Below are positions 25,268 through 34,892 of a stretch of 56,339 nucleotides of DNA, in pieces. The notes below the pieces were generated by a model that had not been told where the DNA came from, made no database searches, and saw nothing but the letters and a program-made list of their open reading frames with translations. The first letter of the stretch is position 1. The number at the start of each line of letters is the position of its first letter. A program made the position numbers and the translations under genes. The stretch lies in the NCBI GenBank assembly GCA_964523975.1, contig CAZGBM010000003.1:1-56339 (forward strand), given 5' to 3'. The DNA is from JAFGHJ01 sp964523975. GTDB lineage: Bacteria > Hydrothermota > UBA3072.

Positions 25268-25843
25268 TTAACTGATGCATTTGACTTTTAGCTTATTTAT
25301 TTTTCTGTATTTCTTGCCACATTTATCGCAAGCCGTTTCCTCATCAGTAAAAACAATTTTATTTCCGCATTCACACACCCAGCCCTTAATTTTTGCCGGC
25401 ACTCCATAGACCATTGCATAGTCCGGAACATCTCTTGTTATAACAGAACCTGCTCCAGCAAAAGAGTGTTTTCCAAGGGTAACACCACAAACTATGGTAG
25501 AATTTGCTCCTATTGTTGCTCCTTTTTTAACAAGAGTTTTCAAATATTCGCTTTTATCTTTTGGATAAGCTGAACGTGGAGTACTAACGTTGGTAAAAAC
25601 CATAGAAGGGCCGCAAAATACATTGTCCTCCAAGGTTACCCCTTCATAGACCGAGACATTATTCTGAATTTTTACATTATTTCCAATCTTAACATTGGGA
25701 CCGATACATACATTCTGACCAATGACGCAATTTTCTCCAACATTAACATTAGATAATATATGGGAAAAATGCCAGATTTTAGTGCCTTTTCCAATTTTGA
25801 TATTTTCATCTATATAAACTGACTCATGTACAAAATATTCCAT
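25268..25843 (-). CDS. wbpD: WbpD-like UDP-3-amino-sugar N-acetyltransferase with zinc ribbon
   Basis: 191 aa. A left-handed beta-helix of hexapeptide repeats (IGKGTKIWHFSHILSNVNVG, IGNNVKI) with the active-site region NVSTPRSAYP, typical of WbpD/WlbB, which acetylates the 3-amino group of UDP-GlcNAc(3NH2)A. The C-terminal 35 residues form a small zinc-ribbon (CECG...CDKC), seen in a subset of these enzymes. It directly follows the Gfo/Idh oxidoreductase gene, the WbpB-like step of the same path. Confidence 0.82.
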   Translation of the reverse strand: MEYFVHESVYIDENIKIGKGTKIWHFSHILSNVNVGENCVIGQNVCIGPNVKIGNNVKIQNNVSVYEGVTLEDNVFCGPSMVFTNVSTPRSAYPKDKSEYLKTLVKKGATIGANSTIVCGVTLGKHSFAGAGSVITRDVPDYAMVYGVPAKIKGWVCECGNKIVFTDEETACDKCGKKYRKINKLKVKCIS

Positions 25844-26821
25844 TTATCTCTTCTTCTCCAGAGACTTCTGGGCTTCCCTCAAAATTTTTAACACCTGGAG
25901 CCCGCTATCACCATCGCTCTTTGGCTTTTTACCGTTTTCCACGCAATCGATGAAATGTTCACAGACTGCCTTTAAAGGTTCATATAAAGGAATACTCGGT
26001 ATATAGATATCTCCGTAACGAACACTAATTCCACCTTTTTCTGTCCATTCAACGCCTTTATCAAAAATCGTCAGTTTGTTTCTCGGTTCCATATCATCAA
26101 AAACCACCATTTTCTTATCACCCACAATGGTCAACTTTCTTGTTTTATGAGGGTCAAGCCAGCTAAGATGAGCATGGGCGTCTACGCCAGAGGGGAAACT
26201 CAAATGAAGAAAAACAGCGTCTTCAATCTCCTGGCTTTCCTGGATATACACACCTCCGGAAGCTTCAATTCGCGAAGGAAACTCATTTAATAAATATAGC
26301 ACAACCGAAATATCATGGGGGCCCAGGCTCCACAAGGCATTTTCTTTAGAACGTACCACACCTAAGTTAAGCCGTTGACTGTATAAATAATATATTTTTC
26401 CAAGTTCTTCTTTCTCTATAAGTTCTTTTATTTTACAGACAATGGGATGATAAACAAGTAGATGATCTACCATTAACGTTAACTTGTTTCTATCTGCGAT
26501 TTCTATTAATTCTTCGGCTTCTTCTATTTCAAGAGCAATAGGCTTTTCCACCAAAACGTGTTTGCCTGCAAGGAGAGCTTTTTTTGTGATTTCGTAATGA
26601 CTTTCAGCAGGGGTTGCTATTACGATTAAATCAATTTTATTGTTAGAAATAATTTTATCGGGATTGAGAAAAGTTTCAATACCCGAAAACTCGGATTCTA
26701 TTGATGAAAGTCTACTTTCATCTAAATCGCAGACTGCTACATTATCTGTTCTTGAAATTTTACAAAAATTTCTAACCAAATTGATTCCCCAATTTCCTGC
26801 TCCGATTATTCCTAATTTCAT
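25844..26821 (-). CDS. wbpB: Gfo/Idh/MocA oxidoreductase, WbpB/WlbA-like
   Basis: 325 aa. N-terminal Rossmann fold (GIIGAGNWGINL) and C-terminal Gfo/Idh domain with EKPIALEIEEAEELIE. Next to a WbpD-like acetyltransferase, it most likely oxidises C3 of UDP-GlcNAcA. I use ATG 26821 with GGAG 5 nt upstream; an extension to TTG 26848 is unlikely. A near-consensus promoter (26840-26868) with an overlapping dyad drives it. Confidence 0.8.
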   Translation of the reverse strand: MKLGIIGAGNWGINLVRNFCKISRTDNVAVCDLDESRLSSIESEFSGIETFLNPDKIISNNKIDLIVIATPAESHYEITKKALLAGKHVLVEKPIALEIEEAEELIEIADRNKLTLMVDHLLVYHPIVCKIKELIEKEELGKIYYLYSQRLNLGVVRSKENALWSLGPHDISVVLYLLNEFPSRIEASGGVYIQESQEIEDAVFLHLSFPSGVDAHAHLSWLDPHKTRKLTIVGDKKMVVFDDMEPRNKLTIFDKGVEWTEKGGISVRYGDIYIPSIPLYEPLKAVCEHFIDCVENGKKPKSDGDSGLQVLKILREAQKSLEKKR

Positions 26822-26839
26822 CAAGTCTCCAATTAATTC

Positions 26840-26868
26840 AATATACAAAGCCTTGAGGAAAGTGTCAA
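26840..26868 (-). promoter_or_regulatory. Near-consensus promoter for wbpB-wbpD-ligase
   Basis: On the minus strand TTGACA (26868-26863), a 17-bp spacer and TATATT (26845-26840). It ends 18 nt before the wbpB ATG. Confidence 0.65.
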
Positions 26869-26881
26869 GTAGGGCTACTTG
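26866..26881. promoter_or_regulatory. Operator-like dyad between divergent promoters
   Basis: CAAGTAG-GG-CTACTTG, a perfect 7-bp inverted repeat whose ends overlap both divergent -35 hexamers (TTGACA on minus, TTGAAA on plus). It could be a binding site for a dimeric regulator controlling both directions. No regulator gene lies nearby. Confidence 0.45.
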
Positions 26882-26906
26882 AAAATAAGTATTAACATAG
26901 TATATT
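26879..26906 (+). promoter_or_regulatory. Promoter for the plus-strand glycosyltransferase
   Basis: TTGAAA (26879-26884), a 16-bp spacer, TATATT (26901-26906). The ATG at 26916 is only about 10 nt beyond the -10, so the transcript would be nearly leaderless; no Shine-Dalgarno site is seen. Confidence 0.5.
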
Positions 26907-26915
26907 AATGCTTAA

Positions 26916-28052
26916 ATGGCAAAACACAAGATTTTATTTGTTGCACGAATGTATCCCTCGATTAAAAGTCCGGTTCCGGGGATTTTTATAAAAGAACACG
27001 CTAAAGCTGTTTCCTTATATGAGGAAGTAGTAGTAATTACTTCGGAATATAGTCGGGAAATACAAAGTATATATAAGATTGAGGACGATATGAAGGAAGG
27101 AATTCGCGTCTTACGTGTCTGGTGTCATAAATTGCCAATACCTAAAATCACTTATTTTATATCTTTATGGGGGATTTTTTCTGCTTTTCGCATTCTCTTA
27201 AAAGAAAGATGGAGACCAGATATAATTCATGCGCATTTTTACTCTGCAGGGGTTCCAGCTATAATTTTAGGAAAATATTATAAGATACCAGTAGTTATTT
27301 CGGAACATTTTAGTGGTTTTCCCCGACGCATGATAAAGGGATTTGACAAACTTAAAGCTATCTTTGCCTTGAATAGAGCAGAATTAATAATCTCAGTAAG
27401 CGAAAATCTAATCGAATACATACAACTTTATGGCATAGAAAATATATTTAAGGTAATTCCGAATGCAGTTGATACGAAAGTTTTTCATCCGGCGAGTGAG
27501 AGAAAGTTCCGAACCACAAAAAAACTTCTTCTCGTCGCCTCGTTAATCCCCATAAAGGGAATTTCTTATTTGTTAGAATCACTCACGAAACTCAAAGAAA
27601 AGCGAAATGATTTTCTTTTAGATATTATTGGTGATGGAGCAGACAAAAAGAGATATGAAAAGTATGCTTACGAACTGGGGGTTCAAGATAAAGTGAATTT
27701 CCGTGGCTTGAAAACAAAGGAAGAAATAGCCCAATTTATGAGGAATGCCGATATTTTCATTTTACCAAGTATATGGGAAAATTTGCCGTGTGTTCTTATT
27801 GAAGCAATGGCTTGTGGTCTACCAATAATTGCTACGGAGGTAGGCGGAGTCCCCGAAATTATGAATAAAAAAACAGGAATAATGATACCATCAAAGGATA
27901 AAGAAGCATTATCCGCTGCCATTTCATATATGTTAGACCATGTTCAAGACTATTCTAAGGAACAAATAGCTTCCTATGCTAAAAGGAAATTCAGTCTTGA
28001 GGTTGTAGGCAAACGGTTTGACAATATTTACAAAAAGCTTTTGCATAGTTAA
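26916..28052 (+). CDS. Glycosyltransferase family 4
   Basis: 378-aa GT-B fold sugar transferase. C-terminal nucleotide-sugar region includes IGDGADKKRYEKYA, ILPSIWENLPCVLIEAMACG and GGVPEIM, with the EX7E-type element typical of GT4. It is the only plus-strand gene of the polysaccharide locus, transcribed from its own promoter. Donor and acceptor sugars unknown. The 39-nt convergent spacer downstream shows no terminator hairpin. Confidence 0.85.
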   Translation: MAKHKILFVARMYPSIKSPVPGIFIKEHAKAVSLYEEVVVITSEYSREIQSIYKIEDDMKEGIRVLRVWCHKLPIPKITYFISLWGIFSAFRILLKERWRPDIIHAHFYSAGVPAIILGKYYKIPVVISEHFSGFPRRMIKGFDKLKAIFALNRAELIISVSENLIEYIQLYGIENIFKVIPNAVDTKVFHPASERKFRTTKKLLLVASLIPIKGISYLLESLTKLKEKRNDFLLDIIGDGADKKRYEKYAYELGVQDKVNFRGLKTKEEIAQFMRNADIFILPSIWENLPCVLIEAMACGLPIIATEVGGVPEIMNKKTGIMIPSKDKEALSAAISYMLDHVQDYSKEQIASYAKRKFSLEVVGKRFDNIYKKLLHS

Positions 28053-28091
28053 AGACTTCGGGTAAAATATTTATAATTAGGAAAAGTTACT

Positions 28092-29984
28092 TCAAGCTTC
28101 GTATAAGAGGTCGATTCTCTTGACTAAGATCTTCCAATCGTAATTTATTTTCACTCTTTCCTGCGCTTTTTCTCCAATTTCTTTTGATATTAAAGCTCTT
28201 TTTGTCTTGTCAATTAGATCGTCAAAAGCTTCCGGTTCGTATAGGTATCCATAATTCTCATTGCGTACTGCTTCTTTACAGCCGCTATGATCCGGAGCCA
28301 CAACGGGTTTACCCATTCCCATTGCCTCAAGAAGAACAGTTGGAAATCCTTCTCGTCTGCTTGTCATTACAAATACTTTACATGCGGATATGGCATTCAA
28401 TGTATCTTCATGTGAAATTTCGGGGACGAACATTAAATTTTTAGATATTGGTACTTTATAATTCTTAATTAAGTTTATTTTATTAATACCTTTTCCTAAC
28501 ATAAGAAAAATTACATCAGGCATTTGAGCTGCCAATTTAACAAAAATTTGTGGATTCTTGATTTCATTTATGTTGCCAACAAAAAGAATGAAATCTTTTA
28601 CTCCGAACTTTTTTATGAATTTTTCGGGATTTGCACTGTTGCATTTTTCCATATCAACACCATTGGGAATAATTAAAGATTGAATAGAATATTTCTCTAC
28701 CAGATAATCATGTACCCATTTTGATATCGAAATTTTAATATCTGCTTTGGAAGCAACTTTTACTAAGCTTTCATTAATTTTTTTCTGCCATGGTTGTAGC
28801 CCTCCGGAATAATCTTCTTCAAAATAAAAAGTATGATAAGTATGAATCCATTTATTAGTATTTCTTTTCGATGAATCACATAAACCTACAAACCAGGAAT
28901 TTACATGGGAGTGCAAGATATTATAATGATTAAGCCCGGTTTTGTTTATTGTTTTCTCATACATGCATTTTACTCTATTACTTTTATTTACAATATTCCT
29001 GATAAACTTAGAAGGAACTTCTTCCACTTTATGAGTAGAGTATTTCTTAATGCCAAATATATGCTGACTTACTCCTCCAGACTCATCAAACACTGGCCCT
29101 ATTGCAACCTTGAGTTGTTCTTTCTGAATTCGCCGGTTTCTTTTAGAAGACACGTCAACTTTCAGCGTTTTTTCGGTTTGCCTGGCCACCCAATTTTTCC
29201 AGCTGCTTACCAGGATAATATTATGTTTTTCGGTAATCCGTTTGTAAGACTTTTGGATAATATTTGTATCGTATCTGGTTAAAATAGCTCTTTTATCTTC
29301 GTTGTTTCTAAAACCACTATGGGTGTGTAGAAGCTCAACATCATGAATCAAACGAGCTTTTACTGGCTTTTCTGAAAGTACACCCCTAATACAGAGTTCA
29401 AAGTCCTCAAAACCTGTAAACATCTTGTTATCATAAACCCCTAAACGTTTAAAAAGATTCCGATTGACAATTGATGCTCCTCCCGGAAAAGTGTTTGTTA
29501 GATCGTTTTCGACCTCCAAATCATGAATCGCTTTATTTTCCACTATTCTTATTGAACGATACGAAACATAACTGTCTTCATGTACATTAAACAATAGAGG
29601 TATAAAGACTTCGATATCGGGGTACTCAGAAATATGATTTGTAAGTATTTGTAGCCAGTTCCTGGTTTTAACAACGATATCGCTGTCCACAAAAAATAGC
29701 CATTTCTCTTTTGTTTTATTTATCAAGTAGTTCCTTCCTACTCCTACTCCTAAATTCTTATCAGAGTCGAAAATCTTGACCTGTTTATAACTTTTGCAAA
29801 ATTCACCTAATATGCTTCGTGCTAAAGAAGAAGAACCATTATTTAAAATATAAATGTTTACGTCAGACAATAAGAAGCTTTTAATGCACTCAATAGTCTG
29901 TTCTACTCTTTCAAAGAATAAAACACATATAGCTATTTTTATTTTTTTTTCGTATGCATTGATTCCCCTTTTTTTCTTATTCAT
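28092..29984 (-). CDS. Fused glycosyltransferase: GT2 plus GT4 domains
   Basis: 630 aa. Residues 14-250 form a GT-A (family 2) domain with FFVDSDIV (DxD-like) and the ENDLTNTFPGGASIVNR acceptor-site region; residues 290-630 form a GT-B (family 4) domain with HTYHTFYFEED, VGNINEIKNPQIF and TSRREGFPTVLLEAMGMGKP. Two activities on one chain suggest successive sugar additions. It follows the GT2 gene by 10 nt. No clear Shine-Dalgarno site before ATG 29984. Confidence 0.85.
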   Translation of the reverse strand: MNKKKRGINAYEKKIKIAICVLFFERVEQTIECIKSFLLSDVNIYILNNGSSSLARSILGEFCKSYKQVKIFDSDKNLGVGVGRNYLINKTKEKWLFFVDSDIVVKTRNWLQILTNHISEYPDIEVFIPLLFNVHEDSYVSYRSIRIVENKAIHDLEVENDLTNTFPGGASIVNRNLFKRLGVYDNKMFTGFEDFELCIRGVLSEKPVKARLIHDVELLHTHSGFRNNEDKRAILTRYDTNIIQKSYKRITEKHNIILVSSWKNWVARQTEKTLKVDVSSKRNRRIQKEQLKVAIGPVFDESGGVSQHIFGIKKYSTHKVEEVPSKFIRNIVNKSNRVKCMYEKTINKTGLNHYNILHSHVNSWFVGLCDSSKRNTNKWIHTYHTFYFEEDYSGGLQPWQKKINESLVKVASKADIKISISKWVHDYLVEKYSIQSLIIPNGVDMEKCNSANPEKFIKKFGVKDFILFVGNINEIKNPQIFVKLAAQMPDVIFLMLGKGINKINLIKNYKVPISKNLMFVPEISHEDTLNAISACKVFVMTSRREGFPTVLLEAMGMGKPVVAPDHSGCKEAVRNENYGYLYEPEAFDDLIDKTKRALISKEIGEKAQERVKINYDWKILVKRIDLLYEA

Positions 29985-29994
29985 AATCTATTTT

Positions 29995-30954
29995 TCAGGA
30001 TAAAATATCATTATTTATGTCTTTCATCCTAAGATTTGCTTCTTCGTAACTGATTTTGTCTTTTTCGAAGTCTTTTAATATTTTTGTTATTTTCTTTGAA
30101 AATCTAAGTCTATATAAGAGACAGTAAAGAGTTGCAACCTTTATTCTATTTAAAGTCAAAATCTGAATTAGTTTAAAAAGTGTATTAAAAGAAGAACCCT
30201 TAAAATTTTTTATTTTATATGTTGTAACATTAATGAATTGTACGGCAACTTTTCCGGCATCAGAAATTCTGTTTTTAACTTTAGCAAGAGCAACAAATAT
30301 GTTTTGCTCTATTAAGTTTTTTGCCTCGATATTGTCCGCATGTTTTCTCCACAAATAAAGGTATTCGGGAATGTTGGCTAAGAGATATTTCTTCAATACC
30401 CTTAACCATAGATCGTAATCCTGAGATCTTAACATGTTCTCATCGTATTGTCCTACTTTATTAAGGTATGTCCTTCGTATCATTGTAGAACCATGGTTTA
30501 TACAGTTACGAATTTCAAGAATTTTTCTAATTTGTTCGTCTTTAGTTGGTCTATCCAGAAGCCCAATAATTACGCTATCCTCGTCTATTATCTTTACTGA
30601 AGTACCTACTACGGCATGGTTTTTGTGTTTTTCAAGAAAATTCACTTCTGTTCTTAAACGTTCAGGGGCGGAAATATCGTCAGCGTCTTGCCGCGCTATA
30701 TACTCTCCTTTTGCAGCTCTTAAACCTTTATTTAAAGAGCGAGTTAATCCAATATTTTCTTTGTTGTTGATGATCTTTATCCTTGGATCATTATAATCAT
30801 ACAAAAATTTTTGAGTTTTATCAGTAGAACCGTCATTTATTATTATAAATTCAAAATCTTTAAAAGTCTGATTCAGTATACTATCAACAGCCTCGCGAAG
30901 ATATCTCTCTCCGTTGTAAACTGACATTAAGACCGTAACCTTCGGTTTAGTTAT
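29995..30954 (-). CDS. Glycosyltransferase family 2, possible AUA start
   Basis: A GT-A enzyme with VTVLMSVYNGERYLREAVDS, NDGSTD, the ARQDADDIS catalytic region and MLRSQDYDLWLRVLKK. Typical length. The natural family start (x-TKPKVTVLMSVYNG) corresponds to ATA 30954-30952, placed 5 nt after GGAGG (30964-30960) and just before the upstream methyltransferase stop. A longer frame from GTG 30987, with a GGGGAG-like site, would add eleven residues unlike the family. Start undecided. Confidence 0.83.
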   Translation of the reverse strand: MTKPKVTVLMSVYNGERYLREAVDSILNQTFKDFEFIIINDGSTDKTQKFLYDYNDPRIKIINNKENIGLTRSLNKGLRAAKGEYIARQDADDISAPERLRTEVNFLEKHKNHAVVGTSVKIIDEDSVIIGLLDRPTKDEQIRKILEIRNCINHGSTMIRRTYLNKVGQYDENMLRSQDYDLWLRVLKKYLLANIPEYLYLWRKHADNIEAKNLIEQNIFVALAKVKNRISDAGKVAVQFINVTTYKIKNFKGSSFNTLFKLIQILTLNRIKVATLYCLLYRLRFSKKITKILKDFEKDKISYEEANLRMKDINNDILS

Positions 30955-31726
30955 GATTGCCTCCTGTTTTCGTTGGTTCGGCAACACACCATATTTCTCC
31001 CCATTTATATTCTAATCTTGAAGGCTTGAGTCCCGCACTATTAAGTTCTTCTAAAAAGTTTTCATGCGTGTATTCGATAAAATGTGTCGCATCCAATCTG
31101 TAATCCAGTCCTAATTCTTTTTTTAAAGGGACTCTCCAATCTCTTTCAAAAACAGGTACCCGGATTATGAAACGCTCAGGGTTAAACTTCTGTGTTAGAC
31201 TTTTAAGAAAATCCACTCTTTTATCGATATGTTCAAGAACATTAGACATTGTAATAACGTCGAATTTCCCTTCAGGTAGTTCTTTCAAAACATCACCTTT
31301 AACGAAACCGAGATTCTCATGAGAGTAATGACTGCGCGCAAACTCAATATTTTTTTCATTAAGTTCAATCCCGGTGACTTTTACTCCTTTAACTTTTGTT
31401 GCCATATCGTAGCTAAGAAATCCGTTACCGGAGCCGATATCCAGAATTTTTTCATTTGGGTTAAGATGCTTCACGAAGAAGTCGTGATATTTAATGTGTT
31501 TGTGTTTTGTATGAATTCCTCCGCCGTATTTTACCGAAGTCTCACCTTCTAATAAATAAAGCTTGTTCTCAAATTCAAAAAGAAACTTTAAAGCCTTTTT
31601 GGGGTCAATTTCGTAAATTATTTTTCGAAACAGACGAATAAGAATTTCGGCATTTTCAAAAGGTGATTTACGCTTTAAAATTCCGGCAAATATATTTAGT
31701 AACAAATTTAATCTACGAGATTTCAT
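30947..31726 (-). CDS. Class I SAM-dependent methyltransferase
   Basis: About 259 aa. SAM motif ILDIGSGNGFLSYDMA, acidic motif VTGIELNEKNIEFA and the FDVITMSNVLEHIDKR signature show a type-11/12 methyltransferase. ATG 31726 overlaps the upstream stop as ATGA; GTG 31732 is possible. Within the glycan locus it probably methylates a sugar or caps a chain. Substrate unknown. Confidence 0.85.
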   Translation of the reverse strand: MKSRRLNLLLNIFAGILKRKSPFENAEILIRLFRKIIYEIDPKKALKFLFEFENKLYLLEGETSVKYGGGIHTKHKHIKYHDFFVKHLNPNEKILDIGSGNGFLSYDMATKVKGVKVTGIELNEKNIEFARSHYSHENLGFVKGDVLKELPEGKFDVITMSNVLEHIDKRVDFLKSLTQKFNPERFIIRVPVFERDWRVPLKKELGLDYRLDATHFIEYTHENFLEELNSAGLKPSRLEYKWGEIWCVAEPTKTGGNHN

Positions 31727-32862
31727 TTCCACATAACTTCTCTTATAGCTTCCATTTCCATTTTAAAAATCTTATCCAGAGAATAATTGCTCAAGACATA
31801 ATCTCTTGCATTTTTCCTCATTTTCTTCTGAAGCGATTCATCAAAAGCTACTAAATTAAGAGCGTCTACAATACTTTTATAATCGGTACCGCACAAGTAA
31901 CCGGTTTCCATATGATCGATAACTTCATTTATCCCCGTAACGTTGCAGCCAATACACGGGAGTCCACAACCCATAGCTTCAATGAGTGTTTTTGGATGGC
32001 CTTCATATTTGGAAGGCAGAATGAAAATCTTTGATTTGTTAAGAAACAACGGTAATTCAAAATTCGGGACATTGTCTCTGAAGATAACATCGAGATCATA
32101 CTGAACGGCCAATTTTCTTAACTTTTTATCTCTATAGCTACCACCTATTAAAAGTAAAGATAGGTTTTTATTTTTTTTCTTTAAAAAATGGAGAGCTTTT
32201 AACAGGCTCCCCAAATTTTTCCCCTCATCTGAACGACCTACATAGATTAGATCAAATTCCTTTTCTAAACCGGAATACGGTTTAAAAATTTCAGTAATGA
32301 CATAATTTGGAATAACTTTTACTTTTTCCGGATCTATGTTGTAATTCTTAACGACGAAGTCTTTTTGCCATTTAGCTGTAACAATTCCTAAATCCGCAGA
32401 AGTAAATGCTTTTGCTTCTAATTGAATGGCTTTTTCTATTTTTTTCTTATCTTTTGTTTGTTTTCTGGTACAATAACTGTGCAGATAACCGCATCTCACA
32501 ATCAGTTTTTTTTCGAAATGTTTTTTTATCCATATAGGAATTTCAGAGCCATGTATCTGGTTCGTTTTCAATATATCTGTATTCTTGATTTCAGGATGAT
32601 GTTTTGCCAATAAATGGAGAATGGTGAATGGTTGTCTTTTATACCAGTTTATTGGTAATAGCTTGATGGCCCCGATTCTGTTAGCGTATATTTTATCTTG
32701 TTTACCCCCATAGGTAACAAAATTAACTCCCTTTAAATGATTGGTTAATCTCTTATAAATTTCAACTTCTCTATCAAGATTCCCAACCTGCGCCCAGGTC
32801 TTTAAAGTGATTCCCCCTGTAAAAAATAAAGTCAAGGTTGTATCTTTCAATTTTTTAATCAT
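31723..32862 (-). CDS. Glycosyltransferase family 4
   Basis: 379-aa GT-B enzyme: LIYVGRSDEGKNLGSLLKAL, LLIGGSYRDKKLRK, FILPSKYEGHPKTLIEAMGC and NVTGINEVIDH, the last covering the conserved donor site. The N-terminal half has SWAQ-like TWAQVGNLDREVEIYKRL typical of this GT4 subgroup. Start and end overlap neighbours by 4 nt (ATGA), so it is translationally coupled. Confidence 0.86.
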   Translation of the reverse strand: MIKKLKDTTLTLFFTGGITLKTWAQVGNLDREVEIYKRLTNHLKGVNFVTYGGKQDKIYANRIGAIKLLPINWYKRQPFTILHLLAKHHPEIKNTDILKTNQIHGSEIPIWIKKHFEKKLIVRCGYLHSYCTRKQTKDKKKIEKAIQLEAKAFTSADLGIVTAKWQKDFVVKNYNIDPEKVKVIPNYVITEIFKPYSGLEKEFDLIYVGRSDEGKNLGSLLKALHFLKKKNKNLSLLLIGGSYRDKKLRKLAVQYDLDVIFRDNVPNFELPLFLNKSKIFILPSKYEGHPKTLIEAMGCGLPCIGCNVTGINEVIDHMETGYLCGTDYKSIVDALNLVAFDESLQKKMRKNARDYVLSNYSLDKIFKMEMEAIREVMWK

Positions 32863-34892
32863 TTATATACAACCCCTTCAATAATTTCTAAATATTTCTT
32901 TACAGTCTCTTTTATAGATGTCACCTGAATTAGATTTCTAAAGAAGTCATAGTTTTCAACTATTTTATCAAGTAATGCTGGAATATCCTCATAAGTTTCA
33001 AATCCCAGGCCGCCATTTTGCACAATTTCCGGATGGCCGCCCTGATTTAAATATACGACCGGTAAACCGCATGAAAGTGCTTCCAATACGGCATTGGAGC
33101 AGGGGTCGTTTTGACTCGCTGCGATAAAAATATCTTGTCTTCTCAATATTTCTGCCAATTGCTTTGAACTCTGCGGCGGAATGCGTCTTATATTGTCGAA
33201 CTTAATAGGTGTTCTTCCGACAAATGTGTATTCGAATTTATCCCAATCGAGGTTTTCGTCAAGCCATTTATAACAGCTAAATCCTTTCCTTATATTATCC
33301 GACCAGGAAGAACTAATTAATCTAACCTTCCTGTTTTTTAAACCAGAATATTTCTTGGGAGGATAAAATATTTCATGATCAACAGAGTTTAGAACTATAT
33401 ATGGATTGACCGGGTTAAATCCAAGTTCTTTTGATTTTTTGTAGCACCAAAACGATTGGAATATTGTAACATCCGCTATACTTGAATTAATTTCAAAACA
33501 TTTCTCGTCCAACTCGGCATCCTTGCCTCTGACTAATTGAATTGGGCCGTCTATTCTTTGAACAATTTTCAAATCTATATGTTTACTCTTAATATTTAAT
33601 AAGCTTTTTCCAAATTCCTTAATATTGTAAGGAGATGCGCTAAAAATGATTGCTCTTGTATCTTTAGCAATTTTATTCACGCTTATTTTATAGCCAAACT
33701 TCCTCATATATTTCCTTAGGGCTATCATAAATTGGTTCCCGCCGCCCCAGGGAGGTTTATGAAAAGTATGAAATAAAGCGATCTTTTTTTTTCTTTTTTT
33801 ATTAAATTTCAGTTTTTTAAAAAATACTATAGTCTTACTACTGGAAGACTGTTCTGTATCCTTGGGATTAAAAGCATTGTATTTAAATGGTTCGCATTGA
33901 TCTAGGTGGGCATAAACTTCTTTATATTTAGCTCCTCTGCTAGAAGCGGAATGCTCCTGTGTTTTTTTGAAATTGTAATCAATCGTATCATTTAAATAAC
34001 CTGAGTTTATATCTTTTAAGATTGAATCAACAGCCTCTAATGGATGATTATAAATGCACCTCTTATCCAAAATATCTTCTGCAAGACCTGCATTGGAGCT
34101 AATTATCTTGCACTTTGTCGCGGAAGATTCAAGGACAGATTTTGGGCCTCCTTCCCATCGACTGCTCACGACATATAAATCTATTAGATTGTAAAATAAA
34201 TTTATTTCGATGTGAGAGAGGGTATTTAGATAAATATCCTCGTCATTAGTAATTTTACCTATAAACGTAAAAGGTATCCCATACTCGTTTAGTTTTTTTC
34301 TTATCCAAAATCTACGGGGTCCGGCGAGCACAACATGGATATTTTTATTGGTTTCAAATACTTTATTCAAAATCTCTGCAAGTATATCGGGGCCTTTTTG
34401 CAATTTTGGACTTTTTAAATCTTTCCCTACTGTGTCTCTCTGGAAACTCCCGATAAGATATTTATCAGTCGGAATACCCCATTTATTTAAAATATCCTTG
34501 ACCCTTTTGTTATTTTTAGGAAGATGATAAAAATTAGAAGAATCATATCCGGCAGGGACCACTGTAGATAAAATCCCGAATTCAGTAAGTCTATTAAACG
34601 CTTGATTTGATGGTGCAATCCAAATATTTACTAATTTTAGTATTTTTCTGAAATTTGGAAGGAGCATACGATGATACGGATCATTTGCAATTTGACAAAT
34701 TATTCTCTTTCCATTTAACTCACAGAGCGGTATATTAAATAGAGCCTCCCACCAAACCGAATGTACGATATCACATTCTTTCAGCTCTGTGAACCTGACA
34801 AAGTTAAGTGAATCTTTTGCGTTTTGAAGATCATCGTCCAGTGCCCAATTTACATTATCCCCGCCAGTCAGAAAAACCTTTATTTTATTCAT
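32859..34892 (-). CDS. Tandem double GT4 glycosyltransferase
   Basis: 677 aa with two GT-B-like halves. First (1-310): IAPSNQAFNRL, VVLAGPRRFWIRKKL, VVSSRWEGGPKSVLESSATKC. Second (365-677): GGGNQFMIALRKYM, IFQSFWCYKKSKEL, IAASQNDPCSNAVLEALSCG and GGHPEIVQNGG. Each half has its own donor-site region, so both may be active. A basic linker (KKLKFNKKRKKK) joins them. It overlaps the flanking genes by 4 and 8 nt. Confidence 0.82.
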   Translation of the reverse strand: MNKIKVFLTGGDNVNWALDDDLQNAKDSLNFVRFTELKECDIVHSVWWEALFNIPLCELNGKRIICQIANDPYHRMLLPNFRKILKLVNIWIAPSNQAFNRLTEFGILSTVVPAGYDSSNFYHLPKNNKRVKDILNKWGIPTDKYLIGSFQRDTVGKDLKSPKLQKGPDILAEILNKVFETNKNIHVVLAGPRRFWIRKKLNEYGIPFTFIGKITNDEDIYLNTLSHIEINLFYNLIDLYVVSSRWEGGPKSVLESSATKCKIISSNAGLAEDILDKRCIYNHPLEAVDSILKDINSGYLNDTIDYNFKKTQEHSASSRGAKYKEVYAHLDQCEPFKYNAFNPKDTEQSSSSKTIVFFKKLKFNKKRKKKIALFHTFHKPPWGGGNQFMIALRKYMRKFGYKISVNKIAKDTRAIIFSASPYNIKEFGKSLLNIKSKHIDLKIVQRIDGPIQLVRGKDAELDEKCFEINSSIADVTIFQSFWCYKKSKELGFNPVNPYIVLNSVDHEIFYPPKKYSGLKNRKVRLISSSWSDNIRKGFSCYKWLDENLDWDKFEYTFVGRTPIKFDNIRRIPPQSSKQLAEILRRQDIFIAASQNDPCSNAVLEALSCGLPVVYLNQGGHPEIVQNGGLGFETYEDIPALLDKIVENYDFFRNLIQVTSIKETVKKYLEIIEGVVYK

